In this document: piece by piece, positions 1 to 9,320 of the stretch
How the letters are laid out: the number at the start of each line of letters is the position of its first letter
Position numbering within the stretch: the first letter of the stretch is position 1
Assembly (NCBI GenBank): GCA_029256065.1
Contig: JAQSYT010000005.1
Location: 1 to 40,072 of the forward strand
DNA from: Paenibacillaceae bacterium
Lineage (GTDB): Bacteria; Bacillota; Bacilli; Paenibacillales; NBRC-103111
Direction of reading: 5' to 3'
Length of the DNA stretch: 40,072 nucleotides
Notes under the pieces: generated by a model
The model's input: the letters and a program-made list of their open reading frames with translations, nothing else
What the model was told of the DNA's origin: nothing
Databases searched by the model: none
Translations under genes and position numbers: made by a program

Positions 1-270
1 GAAACTTTACATAATTCAGAGGGGAGAATCGCGAAAAATGCCTCTCTCGTATTTTTCGAAAATAATAAAGTTATTACCTCGGATAGCACCTCTTTCAAAG
101 ATAATACTATTGAAACAAGAAAAAGGGGCTATGTTTTACCAAAGTTGCCCGGAAAGCATCTTGCTGGGGCAGATTTAGAGTACTTCACAATTAATTTTGC
201 ACATTTTAGTAGCTTTGGTCAGTATCCAGAAACCATTGGAAAATACAAATTGCATGATTCCAGGATGTAA
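1..270 (+). CDS. C-terminal end of an unknown protein (5' end outside window)
   Basis: An open frame runs from base 1 to a TAA at 268-270, giving the last 89 residues of a protein that starts outside the window. The peptide is polar, has no cysteine and no membrane segment, and contains a Tyr/Phe-rich stretch (GADLEYFTINFAHFSSFGQY). I do not recognise the family. The DNA is AT-rich (near 35% GC), like the first 900 bases of the next gene and unlike the rest of the window. The stop codon is 11 bases before the next ATG, so the two genes are probably co-transcribed. That suggests a surface or secreted partner of the PKD protein, but this is inference only. Confidence 0.6.
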   Translation, partial: ETLHNSEGRIAKNASLVFFENNKVITSDSTSFKDNTIETRKRGYVLPKLPGKHLAGADLEYFTINFAHFSSFGQYPETIGKYKLHDSRM

Positions 271-281
271 AAAACAAGGAT

Positions 282-3200
282 ATGATATTTTTGATACAAA
301 AATGGAAATCAAGAATTAGATTTAAGCTGTGGGGTACTTTTGCACTAATTGTAATATTGATCACTGGCTATCTTTTAATGCCTCCCGCAGAGATAGCAGC
401 AGCTGAAAAAATACTTGGGGACATTTCAATTCAAAATGAGGTACTTACTGGTAGCTATTATACTTATTCTGCTAATGGTACTCATAACTATTCCAACATT
501 TCTATTACACCATCTACAGGTCAACAAATTAGTAAAGTTGTGCTTAGAAATAAAGTTAATAAAGTTGAATATCGTACACTTTCAAATTTAGGGGGAAATA
601 ATTATTTATTAGGGTCCATTAATTACCTTGATGTTGCTGGAGAGGCTATACAGGTATCCAATACTGTGTCCTCATGGGATGGAATTTGGTATTGGTTTAG
701 GGCACCAAATCCTGATGAAAATATTTGGATGTACGATCTAAATGGTCAACGTTACTTTTTTTGGAATGACAATATAAACTCAATACCTGGATCAACTGCA
801 AAAAAATTAGTAGGTAGTAGTACAAGATCATTGCCTAACCAGAACGAGTTTCCAAATGCATATGTTTCAGGGAATGTTGGAAGGGTTGAAATGGATGTTT
901 CTCTACCAAGATATCTCTCAGGTGATGGGCAAAATTTTGAACTCTCAAAGTTTGAGACAGTTTCATTAGATGCTTCTTATGCTTTTCAGCCCGGTGTAGA
1001 TCCTGGGTTCGGTTATCTATGGAACGAAGACGTCTATGATGCAGGAATAGTATCAACTGATCTTCCAAACAATAAATTAAGATATGGTTTTAATGGGAAG
1101 TTCATAACAGACCCACAAGTAATAAGTGATGATCATGATGGTAGAGTGGTTGGTTGGAGATATGCATTTAAAGCTTCTGCTAATGCTACAGTTTACAAGT
1201 ATCCCAACTTAGAAATCGCCTACTGGGAAGAACCACTCGGCACCTCACCGACTCCCGGTACTCCAACTCCCACCCCAACCCCCACACCCACGCCGGATGT
1301 GGAGAAGATTGTGGCTAAGTTTGAAATTGAGGAGCCGCTTATTGAGTTTGGTGAATATAACTGGGCTAGTCCTGTCGGTTCGTCTGTAAGTGGTGCTGGA
1401 CATTCACTTAAGGAGTACATATGGACCATCAGCCAAAACGGGAACACGGAAACACAGTCAAGTACAACGGTATTGACGATGGGGGGATTCCCTCCATTTC
1501 CACGATGGCTCACTACGGGTACGGTTTCGGTTTCCTTGAAGGTTGTTTCTACCAGTGGAAATTCAGCTACTGCAGGCCCTAAGACGTTCCAGATTATTAG
1601 TCCTGCCAGCTGCACCTCCTATAACCCCAACCTGGATTTTAAAGTGGGTTTTGTAAATCACGGAAACCGTGGAGCATGGGAAGCTATTACAACGGCCGTG
1701 GTTGGAGAATATTTGGATGTTCAGGAATTGGCTCCGAGGCCGGATGATGAACCTCCACCTTCGGGATCGTATCCGAGAACAATGATTAGCTGGGATTGGA
1801 AAAATGCCATCAAAACCAGTGCCTGGTTGAAAAAGTATTACGATAACTACCAACCGAACGAAATTAATGAGGAATACTACTCCTTCCCGTACAGCATGGT
1901 ATTTACTAATGATGATCTTGGCAGTCATTCCATAACAGCGACTAAAAGTGATGCCTGTGGCAACAGCAGATCCAGTACGGCTTCGGTTACGGTGGTACCA
2001 CCAAATCCCGTAGCCGTTATCCGCGGCCCGGCAACCGTAAAAGAAGCAAGACCATTGGCCCAACCGTTTGATTCCACCTCCAGCTATAGCCCTGTTAAGG
2101 GCAGAGCCATTAATCACAGCCGGGACGAGTGGACCAATAAGCAAACGGTGTATTACACGCCCGGCAATGAAACCATTACGTTGAAGGTGTGGGACACTGC
2201 GGGTTTGCCATCACTCAACACAGCCACACATATACTGACGGTTTTACCGGACGAACCTCCTATAGCCCTTATCAAAACGCAGAACAAGGCCATACGCGGC
2301 GTGGATGTGAACATAAAAGATGCTTCCTACAGTCCGGATGGTGACACCATTAAGCTTGTGGAGCTCTTCGTCAAATACGATTCCAATAATAACGGAAGCT
2401 TTGATGACGAGACTGAAACGCAACTGTTCTATGATGCTTCCGGGAATCTTACCCGCAAGTATGACTTGGTAGGAAAATACCGGTACCGTATCCGAGCTGT
2501 TGAGGACTCACCACTAAGCAAGGAAGCCACTAACTACTTTGACGTTGAAGTGGTCAATGATTCCCCATGGGTCAGCTTTGAAATGGCTTCGGAGGTCAAA
2601 GAACCGCAGATCATTCCCACCGTGCCGGTTTCCTTAAATCCGGATAACTGGAGCGCCACATCCACTTTTGACGAGCAGGTAAAGAAAAACTGGAAGGTAA
2701 ATGATGATGGCTCCATTGGAACTTATCCGTATTACACACAAACAAGGGCAGACGGATACCTTATAGATCCATCTTCATCGAGCTACAGAACGGCTGACCC
2801 TACTGCCAGTGAAACACTAAAAAGGGTCGCCTATACACAAACGGATGGTGATGGTTCCAGCAATACCTATACGTATTACTTTCCCGGGACGAATGGATAT
2901 GTGGTGAAATACGACAGTTATTGTGGAAGTTGTGGAAGCACCACCTACGAGAGCGTCCGGATACTTAATATGTCGAACACAGTGCTGAAGGAATGGTACA
3001 GCTCAGATATCTACGACATTAATGTTTTTGCTGACGAAATCGTACTTACCAATTGGGGTTACAGTGGTGGCGGTTATTCAACCTATTATGGCGTGTATAA
3101 ATTATCATCCTTATTTACCAACCCAACCACAGCAGCGCCGATAAGGCAATATATGTACAATAATCCACCACCGAAAAGTGGTAATTTAAATAATAACCTC

Positions 3201-6200
3201 GTTGCGAAGTATACCAGTTCTGGCCTTGGAAATGGCAGTGAGTTACCGCCAAACTCCACTCCAGGATCACAATTTAAAATCAACGAGACTGCTGAGAACC
3301 CCACTATCATGAAGATTCAGGATGCTGGACCTAGTAAAGATGGAACACTCATTTCGTATGTTGGCTTTGGAGCCGTAAGAAAAACGACAAAGAGCGGAAC
3401 GGAAATTTGGAAAAAAAGCTTTGATTCGATAGATGGATATTATGACAGGAGGTTTGAAGCACGAAATTTTACGTACAATCTGGATGAATCCAAGGTGTAT
3501 GTGTTTGGCCAGAATTACATCTACCAGCAGGATGTTCATGATGATGAGTGGTATTGGTACTTGACAGGCTATGCTATCCAAGTATTGAACACCAGTGATG
3601 GCTCGGAGGTCAACACCATTCCATTCCCGGCTGGAGTCACCCTTTACCAAACCCTAATGAGCACGTACATGGGGAAACTTGTGTTGATCACTCCAAACGG
3701 TTTATATGTCTATAACGACAACCTGAATTTACTCAAGTATGATAACCGCATCACCAACGGTAGAATAACGGGTGACGGGTTTATCGTAAGTTCAGGAACG
3801 AATTTAGTTCATGATAGCCAGGGGATAAGTAACTGGTATACCGTGTATGACCTACGAACCTATGAATACTTCTCAAGCGGCAATAATGTGGACCGGTTTC
3901 CACGGGAAATGTATTATGACAATTTAGCCAATGAAGGTATCATGAAGCAAGGCTTAGGTACCACAGTAAACTCGTTTAACGATGAAGATCAGAAAGCATA
4001 TACGACCCATCAAGCTGCGGTGAAAAATGTTCCGTTTGCTAACCGGCCATTAGCTTCTCATTCCCAACTGCTGAATAGCGAACTTCCATCTATGAAGGAC
4101 TTTAACATCAACTTTAAGTACCGCTATGCAGATCTAAATTATACCGGCTATAACATGTCTGGTATGTCCTTCAAAATTCAGGACCGCAGGAATATGTACC
4201 GGCTGGAGTTTAATCAGACCAAGCTGAATCTGGTGAAGATTGCAGACGGCAATAAAACAATCTTGCACACCCAGAATTATGCTTTTGAAAAAGGGACGTA
4301 TTACAGCTTCCGGATCCGGTCCAATGCCAATAAGCATACGGTGTATGTGAACGGGGTTCCGTTGTTCGATGTAACAGACGGTACCTTTCAGGCGGGAAGC
4401 TTTGGGCCAACCACAGACCTCTTCAACGTTTCCTTTAAGGACATGACCTATCAGGATCTATCTGCAGCCTCCGGCAGCTCCTTGACCAAGGATACGGTGA
4501 TTGTGGATCAGACGATCCAGTATGCTCTCACCTTTGAGGATACAGAGAATGATCCGCATCCCATCGACTTGACCTGGTGGCAGTTCGAGCAAACCAATCC
4601 GTGGAAGTTCCTGGATGCCGGAGACGGCAAAACCGGGTGGTCCTCTATGAATGGAGCGACGCTGCACGGTTCGCTTCCTTCGTTGGACCGGGTTGGGGTT
4701 TGGCGGGTAACCCACTGGCTGAAGGACGATCCGCATCCCTGGTTCCCGTTCCCCAGTGAAACCTTTGGCGGATACCGGGCGGAGAGCAACCGGTACAGCC
4801 GGAATATTATCGTCCACCGCAGGCCCGTAGCACTCTTTACCTTGTGGCTGAACGGGGATGGTACAGTAGGGTGGAACGAGCAAAGCTATGACCCTGACCG
4901 CTGGCTGTCCACCTGGAACTATTCCACGGAATCGCCGGTGTATGCCACCAACCGGGGGATCTACGCCCGGAAGTACAAGTACATCACACCCAGCGGCTTG
5001 GAGCTGGAGGGGAAGATGACGCGGCCCACAGAATCCGGGGTCTACACGGTAAGTGAAGCGGTTATGGACGAGTATGGAGCCTGGAGTGATTGGTATGATC
5101 AGCAGATCACAGCCACCATTATCTTGCCGCAAAATAAAGTACCGGTGGTGGACTTCGAATCTCCCCGGGAGGTATACCGGGACGACCTGAATCAATTGAT
5201 CAATAAAAGTGTTGATCCGGACGGCGATCCCATGACCTTCAATTGGAGCATCATGAAGCCCCCGTACACCAGTTGGCTGTCCAGTGCGGTGCATCCGCAA
5301 TTCCGAATCATCGACAGAGGCTTGGGCAAGGATGCCGTATCGCCCAATTGGTTTATCACCCTGGAGGCCACCGACAGCAAGGGAGAAACGGGGACCAAGA
5401 CCAAACCGTTAACGGTGCTGAACCATATCCCGACAACGGACATAACCGGCCCCCGGGAGGTGTTGATCCGCCAAACCCACAGCTACCAAAGCGGCGGCAA
5501 TGACCAGGACAGTGAGGACAGGTGGAACCTGAGCTACTACTGGAGGGTGACAGCGCCGGACGGAACGGAATCGGATTACAGCGGCAGCTCCACGCTGAGT
5601 CTTACCTTCAACCAAGGCGGCACCTACAAGCTGGAGCATTGGGTGATAGACCCGGTGGGAGACAGCAGCAACATCGCGCAGCTCCTGGTCAGCGTAGATG
5701 ATAACAAGCCGCCTGTGCCGGGCTTTACCATCACCCCTAATCCGGCATACCGGGGTGAGTCGGTGGGGATCGTCAGTACAGCCAGTGATCCGGATGGGAT
5801 AATCGTGAAGCATGACTATTGGATTACCGGCCCGGATGGGGTGGAGCAGCATTGGACAACAGCAGCAGACTGGAGCCGCACATACAGCACATTAGGCAGC
5901 TATACCATCCGGCAGCGGGTGGAGGACAATAAGGGCGCAGTAGCTGAGGTGTCCCAGGTACTCCAAGTCATAAACCGGCTGCCTACAGTAGAACTCACCA
6001 CACCAAGCGGCCCGGATGTGGACCATCCCAGCGTCAATATTCCTCCGTTCCGGGCGGAATGGAGCTATGCTGACCAAGACGGCGATCCGCAGCAAACGTG
6101 GCATTTCCGGATCTATGATTCCGGAACTAACCAGCTTAAGATTCAAGGATCGGGAGCAGGCACAGCAGCCGGCTTTGATGTGGCTCCAGGTGTGCTGGTA

Positions 6201-6962
6201 GGTGGCATCACCTATTATGCGGTGGTGACGGTGTCGGATGGATACGATACTGTGACTAGTGCCCCTAAGTATTTCATTCTGAACCGGCCTCCTGTTGCAG
6301 ATTTCGATTGGTCTCCTAAACCGATCTGGGAGGGGGATACGGTACAACTGCTCAGCCTTGCCACCGACCCGGACGGCGATGAGCTCACCTACCTGTGGCG
6401 GATCATAAGCCCCTCCGGTCAAGAGAGCTCCGGCACCCTGCCGGAATGGACAGGAGTTTGGATTGAGCCAGGACAGTATACGGTAACCCTGACGGTCTCC
6501 GACGGGTTGGAGGAAGCATCGGCGCAGAAGTTTGTGACAGTGCAGCCATTAACCATTGAAGCTGACATCCTCCATACACCGGATTGGCTTCAATATCATA
6601 TGGAGCGCGGACATGAGACCGCACAGGCGCCCAAGGATTTTTATGCAGGCGAGAAGCTTCTGCTCCATCTCACCAGTGCTCCGGCACCTGTCAGCATAGC
6701 AGAGGCATGGTTGGAGGCGGTGGGGATTGGAGGGGATACCATCCGGGTAGAATCCCTGCTGGCCCCCGGGAGTACGGTAACCTTGTTCGAAGGGGAGCTG
6801 TATGACCCAGTAATGGGCTCCGTGGATAACAGATTGCCTGACGGTCTGCACCAGGTGCATTTCCGGTTGACATACCGCAACGGAGTGGTGAAGGAAACGT
6901 CTGTCCCCTTCCGGATTATCGGATCGGCTAAGGGTGCGGTAGGAGTTCACCGGGTGCAGTAG
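282..6962 (+). CDS. Very large secreted PKD-repeat protein
   Basis: The 2226-residue product has an N-terminal export signal: basic residues 7-15, a hydrophobic stretch around 18-33, then a likely signal peptidase site in EIAAAEK near residue 40. A unique N-terminal domain (about 42-318) is followed by a Thr-Pro linker (about 319-340). Next come PKD-like modules (about 340-760), a region with propeller-like short repeats (about 850-1250), a LamG/concanavalin-like domain (about 1269-1393), and more PKD/Fn3-like modules to the end. The last modules start near 1618, 1716, 1808 and 2004 and carry the typical DPDGD motif. There is no LPXTG or SLH anchor, so it is probably released or bound non-covalently; adhesion or glycan binding is inferred. 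Start: AAGGA ends one base before the ATG, so the in-frame TTG at 291 (10-base spacing) may be the true start. GC content rises along the gene. Confidence 0.85.
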   Translation: MIFLIQKWKSRIRFKLWGTFALIVILITGYLLMPPAEIAAAEKILGDISIQNEVLTGSYYTYSANGTHNYSNISITPSTGQQISKVVLRNKVNKVEYRTLSNLGGNNYLLGSINYLDVAGEAIQVSNTVSSWDGIWYWFRAPNPDENIWMYDLNGQRYFFWNDNINSIPGSTAKKLVGSSTRSLPNQNEFPNAYVSGNVGRVEMDVSLPRYLSGDGQNFELSKFETVSLDASYAFQPGVDPGFGYLWNEDVYDAGIVSTDLPNNKLRYGFNGKFITDPQVISDDHDGRVVGWRYAFKASANATVYKYPNLEIAYWEEPLGTSPTPGTPTPTPTPTPTPDVEKIVAKFEIEEPLIEFGEYNWASPVGSSVSGAGHSLKEYIWTISQNGNTETQSSTTVLTMGGFPPFPRWLTTGTVSVSLKVVSTSGNSATAGPKTFQIISPASCTSYNPNLDFKVGFVNHGNRGAWEAITTAVVGEYLDVQELAPRPDDEPPPSGSYPRTMISWDWKNAIKTSAWLKKYYDNYQPNEINEEYYSFPYSMVFTNDDLGSHSITATKSDACGNSRSSTASVTVVPPNPVAVIRGPATVKEARPLAQPFDSTSSYSPVKGRAINHSRDEWTNKQTVYYTPGNETITLKVWDTAGLPSLNTATHILTVLPDEPPIALIKTQNKAIRGVDVNIKDASYSPDGDTIKLVELFVKYDSNNNGSFDDETETQLFYDASGNLTRKYDLVGKYRYRIRAVEDSPLSKEATNYFDVEVVNDSPWVSFEMASEVKEPQIIPTVPVSLNPDNWSATSTFDEQVKKNWKVNDDGSIGTYPYYTQTRADGYLIDPSSSSYRTADPTASETLKRVAYTQTDGDGSSNTYTYYFPGTNGYVVKYDSYCGSCGSTTYESVRILNMSNTVLKEWYSSDIYDINVFADEIVLTNWGYSGGGYSTYYGVYKLSSLFTNPTTAAPIRQYMYNNPPPKSGNLNNNLVAKYTSSGLGNGSELPPNSTPGSQFKINETAENPTIMKIQDAGPSKDGTLISYVGFGAVRKTTKSGTEIWKKSFDSIDGYYDRRFEARNFTYNLDESKVYVFGQNYIYQQDVHDDEWYWYLTGYAIQVLNTSDGSEVNTIPFPAGVTLYQTLMSTYMGKLVLITPNGLYVYNDNLNLLKYDNRITNGRITGDGFIVSSGTNLVHDSQGISNWYTVYDLRTYEYFSSGNNVDRFPREMYYDNLANEGIMKQGLGTTVNSFNDEDQKAYTTHQAAVKNVPFANRPLASHSQLLNSELPSMKDFNINFKYRYADLNYTGYNMSGMSFKIQDRRNMYRLEFNQTKLNLVKIADGNKTILHTQNYAFEKGTYYSFRIRSNANKHTVYVNGVPLFDVTDGTFQAGSFGPTTDLFNVSFKDMTYQDLSAASGSSLTKDTVIVDQTIQYALTFEDTENDPHPIDLTWWQFEQTNPWKFLDAGDGKTGWSSMNGATLHGSLPSLDRVGVWRVTHWLKDDPHPWFPFPSETFGGYRAESNRYSRNIIVHRRPVALFTLWLNGDGTVGWNEQSYDPDRWLSTWNYSTESPVYATNRGIYARKYKYITPSGLELEGKMTRPTESGVYTVSEAVMDEYGAWSDWYDQQITATIILPQNKVPVVDFESPREVYRDDLNQLINKSVDPDGDPMTFNWSIMKPPYTSWLSSAVHPQFRIIDRGLGKDAVSPNWFITLEATDSKGETGTKTKPLTVLNHIPTTDITGPREVLIRQTHSYQSGGNDQDSEDRWNLSYYWRVTAPDGTESDYSGSSTLSLTFNQGGTYKLEHWVIDPVGDSSNIAQLLVSVDDNKPPVPGFTITPNPAYRGESVGIVSTASDPDGIIVKHDYWITGPDGVEQHWTTAADWSRTYSTLGSYTIRQRVEDNKGAVAEVSQVLQVINRLPTVELTTPSGPDVDHPSVNIPPFRAEWSYADQDGDPQQTWHFRIYDSGTNQLKIQGSGAGTAAGFDVAPGVLVGGITYYAVVTVSDGYDTVTSAPKYFILNRPPVADFDWSPKPIWEGDTVQLLSLATDPDGDELTYLWRIISPSGQESSGTLPEWTGVWIEPGQYTVTLTVSDGLEEASAQKFVTVQPLTIEADILHTPDWLQYHMERGHETAQAPKDFYAGEKLLLHLTSAPAPVSIAEAWLEAVGIGGDTIRVESLLAPGSTVTLFEGELYDPVMGSVDNRLPDGLHQVHFRLTYRNGVVKETSVPFRIIGSAKGAVGVHRVQ

Positions 6963-6979
6963 CGAAACATAATCAGAAA

Positions 6980-7032
6980 CAGAAACAAGAGAAACCGGAC
7001 CGCTTTGGCGGGATCGGTTTCTCTTGTTTCTG
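6980..7032 (+). terminator. Strong inverted repeat, terminator of PKD gene
   Basis: Two perfect 18-bp arms (6980-6997 and 7015-7032) flank a 17-base loop that itself can pair (CCGC/GCGG). The hairpin starts 17 bases after the PKD stop codon. The descending arm is T-rich (GGTTTCTCTTGTTTC), although no long pure T-run follows. Confidence 0.75.
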
Positions 7033-7085
7033 TATGGCTTAGGCTGTTAGGTTGGAGACGGCAGTTGGTTGTCAGTACGCGGGCG

Positions 7086-7350
7086 ATTCTAACGGAACTC
7101 ATCGACCCTTAGAGGCTGGAAACAGGCTGGTCCCGATTTCTAACGGAACTCACACGTTCTTAGAGGGCATACAGGCAGTCTTTGCTGCCAATTTTGACTT
7201 CTAACGGCCGCTCAGTTCCGTTAAGTTGGAAAACAGCCGGATTTTGGCTTGTAAGGACGCCTCAGTTCCGTTAGCGGGTAGAAGACGAGGAAGTGCTCCA
7301 CCCGGAGCAGCGACGTAAACTATACTGCTGCTGCCTGCTAACGGCCGTCG
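7086..7350. repeat. Array of short CTAACGGAACTC-type palindromic repeats
   Basis: Copies of a short unit occur at about 50-60 base steps: TCTAACGGAACTC at 7088 and at 7139, TCTAACGGCCGCTCAGTTCCGTTA at 7199-7222 (its ends form CTAACGG/CCGTTA), a degenerate copy ending CAGTTCCGTTAG at 7249-7273, and CTAACGGCCGTC at 7338. The first two units also end with CTTAGAGG. No ORF in this 490-base gap has an SD or a recognisable product, so I read the stretch as a non-coding repeat cluster between two converging genes. Confidence 0.65.
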
Positions 7351-7390
7351 GATCATCAACCGGTCCGGCAGTCCCAAACCTTGATGAAGC

Positions 7391-7433
7391 CGAAAAAGGC
7401 CAAGCCGCGGAAGCTCCGGGTGTGGCCTTTTCG
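7391..7433 (-). terminator. Terminator of nirK
   Basis: Inverted repeat CGAAAAAGGCCA (7391-7402) against TGGCCTTTTCG (7423-7433). Read on the minus strand, the stem is followed by a T-rich stretch, 20 bases after the nirK stop codon. Confidence 0.75.
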
Positions 7434-7454
7434 CTTTATTAGAAGTCACTTTCA

Positions 7455-8450
7455 TTAATGTCCCATGGCGGGCATACCGTTGTCCTGGCCGTCCTTGGTG
7501 ACCCGGAGGGTGGCAACAGCGCCTTTGGAGGCGTGGTTAAACTGGTGGGTAACAATGGGGTAATCCCCCTCTTCGGTTACCGTTACCTCCACTACAGCTC
7601 CGCCGCTGGCAGGGAGCATGACCGTTTGCATGCCGTACTGGATGTTCCGCGGGTTGCCGTCCAGGTATACGGTATCGAACATGGTGCCTACGATGTGGAA
7701 GGAGGAAACCTCATTGGGGCCGGAGTTGGAGACGTAGAAGCGTACCTTGTCCCCTACTTTGGCCAGGAAGGGCTTTTCCATCAGTCCGTAGTCATTGCCG
7801 TTGAATACCACGTACGAGGGCTCTCCGTCCTGCATATCCTCAAAATCATGCTCCTTGTAGAACTCGCTTTGTACAATGGTGTAGGAGCGGTCAATCTCTT
7901 TATCGGTAGGGTACCCGTCTGTGGGTTCTACAATGATGGTTCCGTACATGCCGTTGGCGATGTGGGCCAGCACCGGCTTGGTGCCGCAATGGTACATGAA
8001 CACGCCGGGATTATTGGCGGGATAGGAGAAGCTGCCGGTTTCCCCCGGCATGACATCGACGAACTTGGAGCTGGGCGCCGCATGCACTGCATGGTAGTCC
8101 ATGGAGTGGGCCAAGGAGGGGTCCAGGTTCTTCAGGGTCAGGTGGAGCATGTCCCCCTGCTTCACCCGGAGCACCGGGCCGGGAACGGTGCCGTTGAAGG
8201 TCCAGGCATTGTAGGTGACGCCCTTGGAGATTTCCACATTAGTCACCTGGGTGGTCATTTCGATATAAACATCCTTGCCGTCGCGGCGGATCACCGGCTC
8301 CACCGGAGGCTGGTTCACCTGGGCCGGCTCCACCTGCTGGGGATAGGCTGAGTTCTCATCTCCCGCTAATCCGGGGCCTCCTGCAATGGTATACAGTCCC
8401 ACGGACATCAGCAGCAATCCCGCGGCAAGAAACAATATGATGGGTTTCAT
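7455..8450 (-). CDS. nirK: Copper-containing nitrite reductase NirK
   Basis: Reduces nitrite to nitric oxide in denitrification, on the outer face of the membrane. The 331-residue product has an N-terminal hydrophobic segment (about 5-27) acting as signal or anchor and no lipobox Cys. It contains two cupredoxin domains. All copper ligands of the family are visible: AHSMDYHA (type 1 and type 2 His), FMYHCGTKPVLAHIANGM (type 2 His, type 1 Cys, His and Met), SSFHIVG (catalytic His) and THQFNH (type 2 His of the partner subunit). The catalytic Asp is kept in MDYH. Start: GGAAGGA lies 10 bases before the ATG at 8450; the in-frame GTG at 8459 is too close to it. The gene has its own Fnr-type promoter and follows the regulator gene on the same strand. 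Length is normal for NirK. Confidence 0.95.
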   Translation of the reverse strand: MKPIILFLAAGLLLMSVGLYTIAGGPGLAGDENSAYPQQVEPAQVNQPPVEPVIRRDGKDVYIEMTTQVTNVEISKGVTYNAWTFNGTVPGPVLRVKQGDMLHLTLKNLDPSLAHSMDYHAVHAAPSSKFVDVMPGETGSFSYPANNPGVFMYHCGTKPVLAHIANGMYGTIIVEPTDGYPTDKEIDRSYTIVQSEFYKEHDFEDMQDGEPSYVVFNGNDYGLMEKPFLAKVGDKVRFYVSNSGPNEVSSFHIVGTMFDTVYLDGNPRNIQYGMQTVMLPASGGAVVEVTVTEEGDYPIVTHQFNHASKGAVATLRVTKDGQDNGMPAMGH

Positions 8451-8503
8451 GCTTTGCACATCCTTCCCGTTGCTGCTTGCACCTGAAGCAGCCTGATAAG
8501 AAG

Positions 8504-8509
8504 AATGTA
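8504..8509 (-). promoter_or_regulatory. -10 box of nirK promoter
   Basis: TACATT on the minus strand. Its upstream edge is 29.5 bp from the centre of the Fnr palindrome, which puts the palindrome at -41.5 of a start near 8497, the class II activator position. There is no good -35, as expected for an activator-dependent promoter. The leader before the ATG would be 47 bases. Confidence 0.7.
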
Positions 8510-8528
8510 CGCCATCAGGACATCCGGC

Positions 8529-8547
8529 TTTGTGATTCGCGTCACAA
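8529..8547 (-). promoter_or_regulatory. Fnr/Crp-type binding site upstream of nirK
   Basis: TTGTGA-TTCGCG-TCACAA is a perfect 6-6-6 palindrome matching the TGTGA-N6-TCACA site of Bacillus Fnr and E. coli Crp. CCGGC/GCCGG arms flank it. It lies between the end of the crp/fnr-like gene and nirK and is the obvious activator site for nirK under low oxygen, NO or nitrite. Confidence 0.85.
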
Positions 8548-8596
8548 GCCGGATAAATTCTCTTGGATGGCGTATTCCCTCAGCCTCAGCTGCCTG

Positions 8597-9295
8597 CTAA
8601 TCCCGGTCGGGTTTGCTCCACTGCCGCAGCGCCTCCGGATTGGACAGCAGGAAGCCCTTGCGGTCTGCCTCCAGCAGCCCTTCTTTTTTGAGCTGGGCCA
8701 AAAGCCGGGTGACGGTCTCACGTGTGGTGCCGATAGTGTTGGCCAGCTCCTGGTGGGTCACCGGCAGCGTGACACGGATGCTCCCGTCCGGATGCTCCGT
8801 CCCTTGCTTGATTGCCATGCCCAGCAGGAAGGAGGTGAGCCGCACCTGGATATCCTGGCCGGTCAGCTCCTGCAGCTTGGTTTGCAGCTCTTGAATAGTT
8901 TGGCTCATTACCCGCAGCACCTTGATGGCAATAGCTGGGGTAGAGGCAATAACCTGCTCGAAGGAGGTCAGGGGCATAGCCAATACCCGGGTGTCCATTA
9001 CCGCCTCCGTTGTAGCGGGATATGTAGATAGCAAAAAGAACCCGGTATGGGGGAACATACTGCCGGGCCCCAAAAAATTCACGATTTGCTCATGTCCCTC
9101 CGCATCCGTTTTGAAGGCCTTGACCAGCCCCTCCTGGATGACGTAGATGCTTTCCCTGTCGCTGCCCTCGTGAAAGATAACGGACTTTTTCTTAAAGAAC
9201 CGCGGGATTAACAGATCATCCAACAGACGCAGCTCGGCGTCATCCAATCCCCGGAACAGCGGCACATCGGCCAATTTGCGGCGAGACGTTTCCAT
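8597..9295 (-). CDS. Crp/Fnr-family transcription regulator
   Basis: The 232-residue protein has an N-terminal cyclic-nucleotide-type sensor domain (about 10-125), a dimerisation helix (about 130-160) and a C-terminal winged helix. The recognition helix lies in TRETVTRLLAQLKKEG, and the E-xx-x-R pattern fits TGTGA-type half-sites. The protein has no cysteine at all, so it cannot hold the 4Fe-4S cluster of Fnr; a haem/NO (Dnr-like), redox or ArcR-like input is possible. It lies between the accessory genes and nirK, and both transcription units carry a matching palindrome, so it is the likely activator and probably autoregulated. An AAGGAG lies 12 bases before the ATG. Confidence 0.9.
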   Translation of the reverse strand: METSRRKLADVPLFRGLDDAELRLLDDLLIPRFFKKKSVIFHEGSDRESIYVIQEGLVKAFKTDAEGHEQIVNFLGPGSMFPHTGFFLLSTYPATTEAVMDTRVLAMPLTSFEQVIASTPAIAIKVLRVMSQTIQELQTKLQELTGQDIQVRLTSFLLGMAIKQGTEHPDGSIRVTLPVTHQELANTIGTTRETVTRLLAQLKKEGLLEADRKGFLLSNPEALRQWSKPDRD

Positions 9296-9320
9296 ATGAC
9301 ATGAACACTCCTTAGGACCT

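Noticed and set aside
7086-7350. CRISPR array
   Set aside because: Units are short, divergent and partly inverted, spacers are unequal, and no cas genes are present.
7201-7455. 84-codon minus-strand ORF in the repeat region
   Set aside because: No SD, no family resemblance, and it runs through the repeat units and the nirK terminator.
7458-8351. 297-codon plus-strand ORF opposite nirK
   Set aside because: Antisense shadow of nirK; low-complexity His/Gly/Val-rich translation and no SD.
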